This document shows, in pieces, positions 1 through 5,620 of a stretch of 8,470 nt of DNA. The stretch's first letter is position 1; every line of letters starts with the position of its first letter. Position numbers and translations under genes: made by a program. Origin of the DNA: Candidatus Peregrinibacteria bacterium (GTDB lineage Bacteria; Patescibacteriota; Gracilibacteria; UBA1369; PNNO01); assembly GCA_030595015.1 (NCBI GenBank), contig JAUVDZ010000047.1, forward strand, positions 1 through 8,470, read 5' to 3'. The notes below the pieces were generated by a model that was given only the letters and a program-made list of their open reading frames with translations, was not told the origin of the DNA and did not search any database.

Positions 1-710
1 CACATGAGGAAAGATTCAACGCATTTAAAAGTCTTCAGGATAAAGAGCTTTCTTTTGATGATATTAGAGAGGAAATATTAGGATTGCAAGAAGACCAAGA
101 ATTGACAGCTGATAAAATTCTTAAGGAAGCACAAGCACAATTAGAAGAAGTTGAATTTCAAAATATTAGATTCGGAACATATGCTGATACAAGCAAGAAA
201 ATTCCAATTTTAAGTGCAGATGTAAATGGAATTATATTTAGAGCAACATATGATTGGGAAAGAATGCTTTTAAGTAACATCATAATTGATGATGAGATTA
301 TTACTACTGATGGTTTAAAATTAATTAATGCTAAGAATTTGATTATCCAGTGGCAAGCACGAAAAATACAAGCAACTCAAATTGAAACAGATGATGACAT
401 TGAAGATGAATTGGAAGATATTAAAAAGGTAGCTAGAGTTTTTGTTGTGGAGAAGCTAAAAAGTTCAGATTTAGTAATTAAAGAAGAGAATGTCAGAATT
501 AAAGATTTGAATGGGGGATTGTATGAAATAAAGGATGTTTATTTTAACGAATTAAAACAAGCAAAATTTGATTTTGAATATTCTACAAAAGATGAAGATG
601 CCAGCAATATAGTTGTTCATGCCCTAAATGGAGATAAGATGTACGAAGGTCCTTTAGCGCTTGTCTTCTTAGATGACATAGTTTTTAAAATTTACGAACA
701 GGAAAGCTAA
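1..710 (+). CDS. Unrecognised acidic protein, 3' part only (5' end outside window)
   Basis: I do not recognise this protein. The frame is open from position 3 to the TAA at 708-710, giving 235 visible residues, so the gene begins upstream of the window. A TTG at 84 is in frame, but it lies inside a continuous open frame and has no ribosome binding site, so it is unlikely to be the start. The first 60 or so visible residues are charged and look helical (rich in Glu, Lys, Gln). The rest alternates short hydrophobic stretches with charged residues, suggesting beta structure, with a very acidic patch (ETDDDIEDELEDIKK) near the middle. I see no signal peptide, membrane segment or catalytic motif, so it is probably cytoplasmic and soluble. 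It is followed by a 225-base intergenic region that holds a repeat element and the gyrB leader. A different gene family cannot be excluded, because the N-terminus is missing. Confidence 0.7.
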   Translation, partial: HEERFNAFKSLQDKELSFDDIREEILGLQEDQELTADKILKEAQAQLEEVEFQNIRFGTYADTSKKIPILSADVNGIIFRATYDWERMLLSNIIIDDEIITTDGLKLINAKNLIIQWQARKIQATQIETDDDIEDELEDIKKVARVFVVEKLKSSDLVIKEENVRIKDLNGGLYEIKDVYFNELKQAKFDFEYSTKDEDASNIVVHALNGDKMYEGPLALVFLDDIVFKIYEQES

Positions 711-739
711 CCTACTTTGGTTAGAACTTAAAATTTCCC

Positions 740-768
740 CTGACAAAACTTTGGATTTATGATAGATT
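740..768 (+). promoter_or_regulatory. Candidate sigma-70-type promoter for gyrB with a long leader
   Basis: CTGACA at 740-745 (5 of 6 matches to TTGACA) is followed after exactly 17 bases by TAGATT at 763-768 (4 of 6 matches to TATAAT). Transcription would begin near 775, just before the repeat element at 779. This would give gyrB an untranslated leader of about 160 nt that contains the whole element. An alternative is a second start close to gyrB from the TATATT at 916-921, which would make the mRNA nearly leaderless. Motif match only. Confidence 0.4.
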
Positions 769-778
769 TTTCGAGGAC

Positions 779-914
779 CAGAGACGAGAGTCTCTTGTGA
801 GCGAAAATGCGAGGTCTAGCTGCGAAGAAGAAGCTTTAGCGACTGATTGAGCAGGTAGAGCCTGTACGACGTAGTGCTTATCGCGAGCATATCGTGAGCC
901 AAATGGCGAACTCA
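779..914 (+). repeat. Structured intergenic repeat element, copy 1 (long form), upstream of gyrB
   Basis: This non-coding stretch looks richer in G and C than its surroundings and shares two blocks with the element at 2889-2958. Block A (779-807) begins with the hairpin AGAGAC-GAGA-GTCTCT and continues TGTGAGCGAAAA. Block B (878-914) holds two tandem 11-base units, TATCGCGAGCA and TATCGTGAGCC, and the hairpin GCC-AAAT-GGC, ending CGAACTCA. Between the blocks, about 69 bases (809-877) are unique to this copy. They are built from similar short words (GCGAG, GCGAA, GCGAC) and contain a small hairpin, CAGG-TAGAG-CCTG, at 852-864. The element may act as an RNA leader or may be a dispersed intergenic repeat. 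I do not recognise it as a named family. Confidence 0.75.
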
Positions 915-935
915 TTATATTGTTAACTTTAATAT

Positions 936-2864
936 ATGTCTGACAAAGAAAAAGACAAGAAAAAGAAAGCAGATTCTTATGGAGCTGATCAGATTCAGGT
1001 TCTTGAAGGATTAGAAGCAGTTAGAAAAAGACCTGGGATGTACATTGGTACTACTGATGTTGCAGGTTTGCATCATTTAATTTGGGAAATAGTTGATAAT
1101 GCTATTGATGAAGCAATGGCAGGACATTGTGAAAATATTATAGTTTCTTTAAATAAAGATGGAAGTTGTTCAGTCCATGATGATGGACGTGGAATTCCTG
1201 TAGATAAACAAAAGCAAACAGGATTATCAGCATTAGAAACAGTATTAACAGTATTACATGCCGGTGGTAAGTTTGGAGAAGAAGGTGGATATAAAGTTTC
1301 AGGAGGACTGCATGGTGTAGGTGTTTCTGTAGTAAATGCATTGTCTGATTTATTAGTTGCGGAAGTTCATAGAAATGGAAAAATTTATACTCAAAAATAT
1401 TCACAAGGGGAACCCTTATCTGGTTTAGAAGAAACTGGTAAAAGTGATGTTACAGGTACTAAAATTACTTTTACTCCTGATAAAGGAATGTTTGAAACCG
1501 TTGAATTTGATTATGAGACAGTTAAAAGTAGATTAAGACAACAGGCATATCTTACAAAAGGTGTAAAAATTAAAATTATTGATGAAAGATTTGATAAAAA
1601 ATACAAATTTTACTTTGAAGGTGGAATCAAATCTTATGTTCAGCATATTAATAAGAATAAAGAATCTATTGGAAGTGTTATTTATATAGATAAAGAAGTC
1701 CCTGAAGGAAATGTTGAGATTTCGCTTCAGTATACTGAAAGTTATCAGGAGCATATGTTCACTTTTGCAAATAATATCCATACAACTGAAGGTGGAATGC
1801 ATTTGACTGGATTTAGAACTGCTCTTACAAGAACAATTAATAGTTATGCTCGAAAAAAAGGAATCCTTAAGGAAAAAGACAATAATTTAACTGCTGAAGA
1901 TGTTAGAGAAGGATTAACTGCAGTAATTTCAGTTAAGCTAACTGATCCGCAGTTTGAAGGACAGACAAAATCTAAATTAGGTAATGCAGAAATGAGAACT
2001 GCTGTTGAAAATGTATTTGGTGAGTTATTTTATGAATTTTTAGAAGAAAATCCAGGAGATGGACAAACTATTATTGCAAAATGTAGTCTTGCTGCCCGAG
2101 CACGTATTGCTGCTAAAGCCGCAAGAGAAACAGTTATTAGAAAAGGCGCACTTGAAGGCATGACATTGCCAGGTAAACTTGCTGATTGTTCTTCAAAAGA
2201 TCCTTCAAAATGTGAATTGTACATAGTCGAGGGAGATTCTGCGGGAGGTTCTGCTAAGCAGGGTCGTGATAGAATGTTCCAGGCAATTTTGCCGCTTAGA
2301 GGTAAAATTTTAAATGTTGAACAGGCAAGAATGGATAGAATCTTAGCTAATAATGAAATTAAATCAACAATTATTGCGCTTGGTGTAGGATTTGGTGAAA
2401 CATTTGATATAGAAAGATTGAGATATCACAGAATTGTAATTATGACGGATGCGGATGTTGATGGTGCTCATATCCGAACTCTTTTGTTAACACTGTTCTA
2501 TCGTCACTTTAAACCATTGGTTGAACTAGGACATATTTATAGTGCTCAACCACCTTTGTATAAATTATCTCAAGGTAAAAAGTCGGTTTATTGTTATACG
2601 GAAGATGAAAAAGAAGCTGCACTTAAAGAATTTAAAGGAGAATCTAAAGTAGGAATACAGCGTTATAAAGGTTTGGGTGAGATGAATCCCGACCAACTTT
2701 GGAATACTACGATGGATCCTGAAAAAAGAACACTTTTGAAAGTTACTATTGATGATGCTGAAGCAGCAGATGCAATTTTTGATACTTTGATGGGAGCTGA
2801 AGTTCTTCCTCGTAAGAAATTTATTCAGACTCATGCTAAAAACGTTAAAAACCTTGATATTTAA
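936..2864 (+). CDS. gyrB: DNA gyrase subunit B
   Basis: ATPase subunit of type II topoisomerase DNA gyrase, which with GyrA introduces negative supercoils in the cytoplasm. At 642 residues it is the short class typical of most bacteria, without the insert seen in E. coli GyrB. The GHKL ATPase domain shows EIVDNAIDEA (Glu51, Asn55), HDDGRGIP (Asp82-Asp83) and the glycine-rich lid GGLHGVGVSVVNALS from about 123. QTKSKLGN carries the transducer lysine. The TOPRIM domain shows EGDSAGG (Glu432-Gly438), PLRGKILNVE and DADVDG (Asp505, Asp507, Asp509). QRYKGLGEMNPDQLW (from Gln575) is the GyrB-type C-terminal signature. ParE is the main alternative, but this signature and the length favour GyrB. The ATG at 936 is the first start after an in-frame TAA at 930, and no Shine-Dalgarno precedes it. 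The extra N-terminal lysines (KEKDKKKK) are lineage decoration. The gene is flanked on both sides by copies of one repeat element. Confidence 0.97.
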   Translation: MSDKEKDKKKKADSYGADQIQVLEGLEAVRKRPGMYIGTTDVAGLHHLIWEIVDNAIDEAMAGHCENIIVSLNKDGSCSVHDDGRGIPVDKQKQTGLSALETVLTVLHAGGKFGEEGGYKVSGGLHGVGVSVVNALSDLLVAEVHRNGKIYTQKYSQGEPLSGLEETGKSDVTGTKITFTPDKGMFETVEFDYETVKSRLRQQAYLTKGVKIKIIDERFDKKYKFYFEGGIKSYVQHINKNKESIGSVIYIDKEVPEGNVEISLQYTESYQEHMFTFANNIHTTEGGMHLTGFRTALTRTINSYARKKGILKEKDNNLTAEDVREGLTAVISVKLTDPQFEGQTKSKLGNAEMRTAVENVFGELFYEFLEENPGDGQTIIAKCSLAARARIAAKAARETVIRKGALEGMTLPGKLADCSSKDPSKCELYIVEGDSAGGSAKQGRDRMFQAILPLRGKILNVEQARMDRILANNEIKSTIIALGVGFGETFDIERLRYHRIVIMTDADVDGAHIRTLLLTLFYRHFKPLVELGHIYSAQPPLYKLSQGKKSVYCYTEDEKEAALKEFKGESKVGIQRYKGLGEMNPDQLWNTTMDPEKRTLLKVTIDDAEAADAIFDTLMGAEVLPRKKFIQTHAKNVKNLDI

Positions 2865-2888
2865 AGGGTTTTCAGTTAACTTATCATT

Positions 2889-2958
2889 CAGAGACGAATA
2901 GTCTCTCGTGAGCGAAAAATTATCGCGAGCGTATCGTGAGCCCGTATGGGCGAACTCA
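2889..2958 (+). repeat. Structured intergenic repeat element, copy 2 (short form), upstream of rpsU
   Basis: This is the second copy of the element at 779-914, in the same orientation relative to its downstream gene. The first hairpin is AGAGAC-GAATA-GTCTCT: the stem is identical to copy 1 and only the loop differs. The word TCG[T/C]GAGC occurs three times (2906-2913, 2923-2930, 2934-2941). The last hairpin is GCCC-GTAT-GGGC (2940-2951), one G-C pair longer than in copy 1, with a base added on both arms. The 69-nt insert of copy 1 is absent. The element lies between the gyrB stop and the rpsU ribosome binding site and is not itself coding. It has no T-tract, so it is not an ordinary intrinsic terminator. 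Confidence 0.75.
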
Positions 2959-2980
2959 ATCAATTAATTAATACATTTGA

Positions 2981-2987
2981 AAGGAGG
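2981..2987 (+). promoter_or_regulatory. Strong Shine-Dalgarno of rpsU
   Basis: AAGGAGG lies eight bases before the rpsU ATG and is nearly fully complementary to the 16S rRNA 3' tail. It is the only strong ribosome binding site in the window. The regions upstream of gyrB, prmC, prfA, the two minus-strand genes and the HD-GYP gene contain none. It fixes the rpsU start at 2996. Confidence 0.9.
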
Positions 2988-2995
2988 CCAAGAAT

Positions 2996-3202
2996 ATGAC
3001 AGTTAAAGTAATAAAAAATGACAAAGAATCTGTAGATCGTGTAATTTCTCGATTTAACAAGAAAGTACAAGCTAGTAGGATTTTGTTGAAAAAAAGAACT
3101 GGTAGGTATTTTAAGAAAGATGATACTAGAAGAATAACTCGAACAAAAGCAGTTAAACGAGAAGAATATAGAGCTATCAGAGAAAAAAACAGGTTCGCTT
3201 AA
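2996..3202 (+). CDS. rpsU: Small ribosomal subunit protein bS21
   Basis: At 68 residues this is a typical length for bS21, a small, very basic protein of the 30S subunit platform that sits next to the anti-Shine-Dalgarno end of 16S rRNA and assists translation initiation. The sequence has the family pattern: a short beta start (MTVKVIKNDKESVDRVISRF), then NKKVQASRILLKKRTGRYFKK, then a long Arg/Lys-rich helix ending RAIREKNRFA. The start is set by AAGGAGG eight bases upstream. The gene is flanked by the element at 2889-2958 and by a strong terminator at 3217-3251, so it is probably a single-gene transcript or a tail of gyrB transcription. An exceptional ribosome binding site in front of the gene for the protein that influences Shine-Dalgarno use suggests translational feedback; that is an inference from the known Bacteroidota case. 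Confidence 0.93.
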   Translation: MTVKVIKNDKESVDRVISRFNKKVQASRILLKKRTGRYFKKDDTRRITRTKAVKREEYRAIREKNRFA

Positions 3203-3216
3203 CTTTACATTTATTT

Positions 3217-3251
3217 AAAAGCCGCTATCATTTTAGAAGCGGCTTTTTTTT
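3217..3251 (+). terminator. Strong intrinsic terminator after rpsU
   Basis: The stem GCCGCT (3221-3226) with AGCGGC (3238-3243) is extended outward by four A-T pairs, with an 11-base loop and an uninterrupted run of eight Ts at 3244-3251. It lies 14 bases after the rpsU stop and only 12 bases before the prmC start. prmC therefore needs either read-through or a promoter overlapping the terminator. Confidence 0.93.
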
Positions 3252-3263
3252 AATCTTCTTTCT

Positions 3264-4064
3264 ATGCAAATCAAAGATTTACTACAAACAGGAGGTATCA
3301 GTCTGGAAAAAGAGGTTCTTTTAGCTAATCTCCTAGGTCGGTCACGCGAATTTCTTATTTCAAATTCTGATTATGAAGTATCGAATGAGCAAAGTGAACG
3401 CTTTTATAGTTTAATTCGAAGTCATGATAGGGGAGTTCCTGTTGCGTATTTAATAAAACATAAAGAATTTTATGGTTTACCGTTTTTTGTTGATTCGAGA
3501 GTGTTGATTCCTCGGCCTGAAACTGAGTTTTTGGTTGATAAGATTTTAGAATTGGTTGATGAAGATCCAGGTTTAAAGAGAGTAGTGGATATTGGAACAG
3601 GAAGTGGAAATATTGCCTGTTCTGTGGCAAAGCACGCTAAAGGTGTGGAGATTTTTGCTACAGACGTAAGTGATAAAGCTTTGGAGGTTGCAAAGATGAA
3701 TGCAAAAAAGCTTAATGTTATTGTAAGTTTTATAAAATCGGATCTGTTAAATGAATTAAAGCAAATGCAATTTGATATTATTGTTGCAAATCTTCCTTAT
3801 ATTGGGACCTCTACAAATAGTTTTATTTCAAAAGAAACGCAGGAACATGAGCCTCATGTTGCTTTGTTTGGAGGAGAAGATGGCTTGGAATTATATGAAA
3901 AATTGTTTGATCAGGTTGAAAATTTCAAATATTTGATGGGAGAGGTTGGGTTTATGCATAGAGAAGCATTAGAAAAATTATTTAAAAACTATTTTCCAGA
4001 TTCTAAATGTGAGATATTGAAGGATTTGGCTGGTTTAGACCGATATTTCATAATTAAAAAATAA
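3264..4064 (+). CDS. prmC: Peptide chain release factor N5-glutamine methyltransferase
   Basis: PrmC (HemK) transfers a methyl group from S-adenosylmethionine to the glutamine of the GGQ motif in class I release factors, raising termination efficiency. The product is 266 residues. An N-terminal helical domain (about 1-75) is followed by the family motif IPRPETEFLVDKIL starting at Ile82. The SAM-binding glycine loop is VVDIGTGSGN (Asp109-Gly115). The substrate-binding motif reads NLPY (Asn176-Tyr179), a variant of the classical NPPY in which the catalytic Asn, third-position Pro and Tyr are kept. The N-terminus aligns with known PrmC from its first residues, supporting the ATG at 3264 although no Shine-Dalgarno precedes it. 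Its target, RF1, is encoded one base downstream, so the two are probably co-transcribed and translationally coupled. The order prmC-prfA is the reverse of the common prfA-prmC arrangement. Confidence 0.95.
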   Translation: MQIKDLLQTGGISLEKEVLLANLLGRSREFLISNSDYEVSNEQSERFYSLIRSHDRGVPVAYLIKHKEFYGLPFFVDSRVLIPRPETEFLVDKILELVDEDPGLKRVVDIGTGSGNIACSVAKHAKGVEIFATDVSDKALEVAKMNAKKLNVIVSFIKSDLLNELKQMQFDIIVANLPYIGTSTNSFISKETQEHEPHVALFGGEDGLELYEKLFDQVENFKYLMGEVGFMHREALEKLFKNYFPDSKCEILKDLAGLDRYFIIKK

Positions 4065-4065
4065 T

Positions 4066-5136
4066 ATGATCGAAAAGTTAAAAACAATTAAAGAGGAGTA
4101 TGAAGCATTGCAAAATAAAGCTGCGACCCCTGAAATTGTAAGTGATCAAATTGAATATACAAAGATCATGAAAAAGCTTAAGACGCTTGAAAATGCTTAT
4201 AATTTATACAATGAGTTTGTTATAATTATGCGTGATTTGGATGATGCAGAGGAAATCCTAAAAACAGAAAAAGATGTAGAAATGATTGAAATGGCCAAAG
4301 AGCAGTTAGATTCAGCAAAAAAAGCTAAAATTGAAATGGAAGAAAGGGTTAAAATTGAACTTTTGCCAAAAGATCCAAACGATATGAAGGATTGCATAGT
4401 AGAAATTCGTGCCGGAGCAGGTGGGGACGAAGCCTCGCTTTTTGCTGCAGAGCTTTCAAGAGCATATATGAGATATGCAGATAATGTTGGATTTAAAACT
4501 GAGCTTATTAGTAAGTCAGAAACTCCTGATGGAGGAATGAAAGAAATTATTTTTAGAGTCATGGGTGGTGGAGCATATGGAAAAATGAAATATGAAAGCG
4601 GGGTGCATAGAGTACAAAGAATTCCTGTAACTGAAAGTCAGGGTAGGGTGCATACTTCAACAGTTTCGTGTGCGGTTTTACCTGAAGTTGATGATGTTGA
4701 AATTGAAATTAAAGATTCTGATTTAAAAATTGATATATTCAGATCAAGCGGACCAGGAGGTCAATCAGTGAATACAACTGATTCAGCGGTTAGAATGACG
4801 CATATTCCAAGTGGAATTGTAGTTTCGATGCAGGACGAAAAATCGCAATTAAAAAACAAAATTAAAGCGTTATCTGTTTTAAGAGCAAGATTATTTCAAT
4901 TAGAAGAAGAGAGGAAGCAAAAAGAGCTTGGTGAACAGCGTTTAAGTCAAATTGGAACAGGTGACAGATCAGAAAAAATCCGAACTTATAATTTTCCACA
5001 AGATCGGGTTACTGATCACCGAATTAAACAAAGTTGGAGTAATTTACCAGGGATAATGGATGGAAATATTGGAGATATTCTTGATCAACTTACAATTGAA
5101 GATCAAGCTAAGAAATTGGCCGAGATAGGGAAATAA
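4066..5136 (+). CDS. prfA: Peptide chain release factor 1 (RF1)
   Basis: RF1 reads UAA and UAG stop codons in the ribosomal A site and triggers hydrolysis of peptidyl-tRNA. The length of 356 residues is normal. An N-terminal coiled-coil domain (about 1-100) is followed by EIRAGAGGDEASLF, the codon-recognition domain with the RF1-specific PxT tripeptide (Pro187-Val188-Thr189, within RIPVTESQGRVHTS), and the catalytic domain with SGPGGQSVNTTDSAVR, where Gly231-Gly232-Gln233 is the GGQ motif. The PxT tripeptide separates it from RF2, which has SPF. Gln233 is the expected substrate of the PrmC encoded just upstream. The ATG follows the prmC TAA after a single base and has no Shine-Dalgarno, so translation probably depends on coupling or on an A-rich upstream region. 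It ends tail-to-tail with the minus-strand small protein gene at 5151, 14 bases away. Confidence 0.97.
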   Translation: MIEKLKTIKEEYEALQNKAATPEIVSDQIEYTKIMKKLKTLENAYNLYNEFVIIMRDLDDAEEILKTEKDVEMIEMAKEQLDSAKKAKIEMEERVKIELLPKDPNDMKDCIVEIRAGAGGDEASLFAAELSRAYMRYADNVGFKTELISKSETPDGGMKEIIFRVMGGGAYGKMKYESGVHRVQRIPVTESQGRVHTSTVSCAVLPEVDDVEIEIKDSDLKIDIFRSSGPGGQSVNTTDSAVRMTHIPSGIVVSMQDEKSQLKNKIKALSVLRARLFQLEEERKQKELGEQRLSQIGTGDRSEKIRTYNFPQDRVTDHRIKQSWSNLPGIMDGNIGDILDQLTIEDQAKKLAEIGK

Positions 5137-5152
5137 CACTCTGTCGTTATTT
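5131..5152. terminator. AT-rich hairpin between converging stop codons
   Basis: The perfect 7-base inverted repeat AAATAAC (5131-5137) and GTTATTT (5146-5152) encloses an 8-base loop. The left arm contains the prfA stop and the right arm overlaps the stop of the minus-strand gene. It could help end transcription in both directions, but the stem is weak and there is no long T-tract on either strand. Confidence 0.35.
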
Positions 5153-5489
5153 AAATTCCAGCAGCAAAACTACCTGGTATTGATCCGGTATTTTTTGTGC
5201 TTACACTTCCGCCACCGGAATATACAGGCGTAGGAGCAGGAGTAGGAACTTCTACTTCAATATAGTGTCTTTCAATGATTGTTATTGGTGGAATCGGCAA
5301 ATCAGATTCTTCAACAACTGTTTCTTCAGCAATATTCGGATTTATATCAAAATCACTAAACACTGTTGCTTTAAGATCTCCTAATATAATAATAAGTTTT
5401 GATTGAAGCCAAAATCCAGCTAAAACCAATGTTATAATTAATATTATTTTGTACATTTTACTGAGGTTGTTTTGTTTCTTTTTAGACAT
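5151..5489 (-). CDS. Small single-span membrane protein with Pro-rich stalk and Gly/Ser tail
   Basis: I do not recognise this 112-residue protein. From the chosen ATG (complement of 5487-5489) it has a basic N-terminus (MSKKKQNN), a hydrophobic segment at about 13-37 that should span the membrane, and the sequence LQSKLIIILGDLKATVF (28-44). An acidic linker (EETVVEESD), a proline-rich stretch (PTPAPTP) and a Gly/Ser-rich tail ending FAAGI follow. By the positive-inside rule the last 70 or so residues would face outward. A GTG at 5519 would add ten residues, but the ATG fits the promoter at 5534-5562 better and lines the protein up without gaps with the paralogue at 5621-5845. No Shine-Dalgarno is seen. 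The function is unknown. It resembles neither a type IV pilin nor a lipoprotein, since the lipobox and pilin cleavage motif are absent. Confidence 0.75.
   Translation of the reverse strand: MSKKKQNNLSKMYKIILIITLVLAGFWLQSKLIIILGDLKATVFSDFDINPNIAEETVVEESDLPIPPITIIERHYIEVEVPTPAPTPVYSGGGSVSTKNTGSIPGSFAAGI
5171..5196 (+). terminator. Probable intrinsic terminator of prmC-prfA, lying inside the opposing gene
   Basis: TACC (5171-5174) and GG (5176-5177) pair with CC (5185-5186) and GGTA (5187-5190) around a 7-base loop, with one bulged T. The stem runs straight into six Ts (5191-5196). It sits 35 bases after the prfA stop, on the strand opposite the last codons of the small membrane protein gene. 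Those codons therefore double as terminator sequence if this call is right. The stem is short. Confidence 0.45.
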
Positions 5490-5533
5490 ATGTATTTGTT
5501 TTAGTTTTGCTAAAAACACATCAGCCTTTATAT

Positions 5534-5562
5534 ATAATACGCTAGAATGACCAAGCTGTCAA
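5534..5562 (-). promoter_or_regulatory. Consensus sigma-70-type promoter of the 112-residue membrane protein gene
   Basis: On the minus strand, TTGACA (complement of 5557-5562) is separated by exactly 17 bases from TATTAT (complement of 5534-5539). The predicted start of transcription is near 5527, giving a leader of about 38 nt before the ATG at 5489. The -35 box is a perfect match and lies just 11 bases past the terminator hairpin of the upstream gene. Confidence 0.8.
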
Positions 5563-5573
5563 CCCCCATAAAG

Positions 5574-5607
5574 AAGGCTAGCCCTTGATGATTTAAGGAC
5601 TAGCTTT
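5574..5607 (-). terminator. Hairpin terminator after the 74-residue membrane protein gene
   Basis: Arms at 5574-5586 and 5595-5607 form a 13-base stem with one mismatch and one G-T pair around an 8-base loop. It begins 13 bases beyond the stop of the gene at 5621. On the minus strand the stem is followed by CTTTATGG, a poor T-tract, so termination efficiency is uncertain. The sequence also reads as a hairpin on the plus strand, followed by CATTGTAATTTG. Confidence 0.6.
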
Positions 5608-5620
5608 CATTGTAATTTGA

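Noticed and set aside
878..900. TTATCGCGA words as DnaA boxes near an origin, given the closeness to gyrB
   Set aside because: The DnaA box is TTATNCACA, and these words lack the CACA half. There is no dnaA, dnaN or AT-rich unwinding region nearby.
779..914. CRISPR array
   Set aside because: The repeated units are 11 bases, adjacent and imperfect, without regular spacers, and no cas gene is seen.
936..2864. ParE (topoisomerase IV) instead of GyrB
   Set aside because: QRYKGLGEMNPDQLW and the overall motif wording fit GyrB better. A gyrA or parC neighbour is not visible to settle it, but the evidence favours GyrB.
2889..2958. Repeat element as the gyrB intrinsic terminator
   Set aside because: Hairpins are present, but no T-tract follows either of them. 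The same element precedes gyrB, where a terminator would be less expected.
5490..5519. GTG start at 5519 for the 112-residue protein
   Set aside because: It would leave a leader of only about 8 nt and break the ungapped N-terminal match with the paralogue. The ATG at 5489 is more natural, although the GTG cannot be fully excluded.
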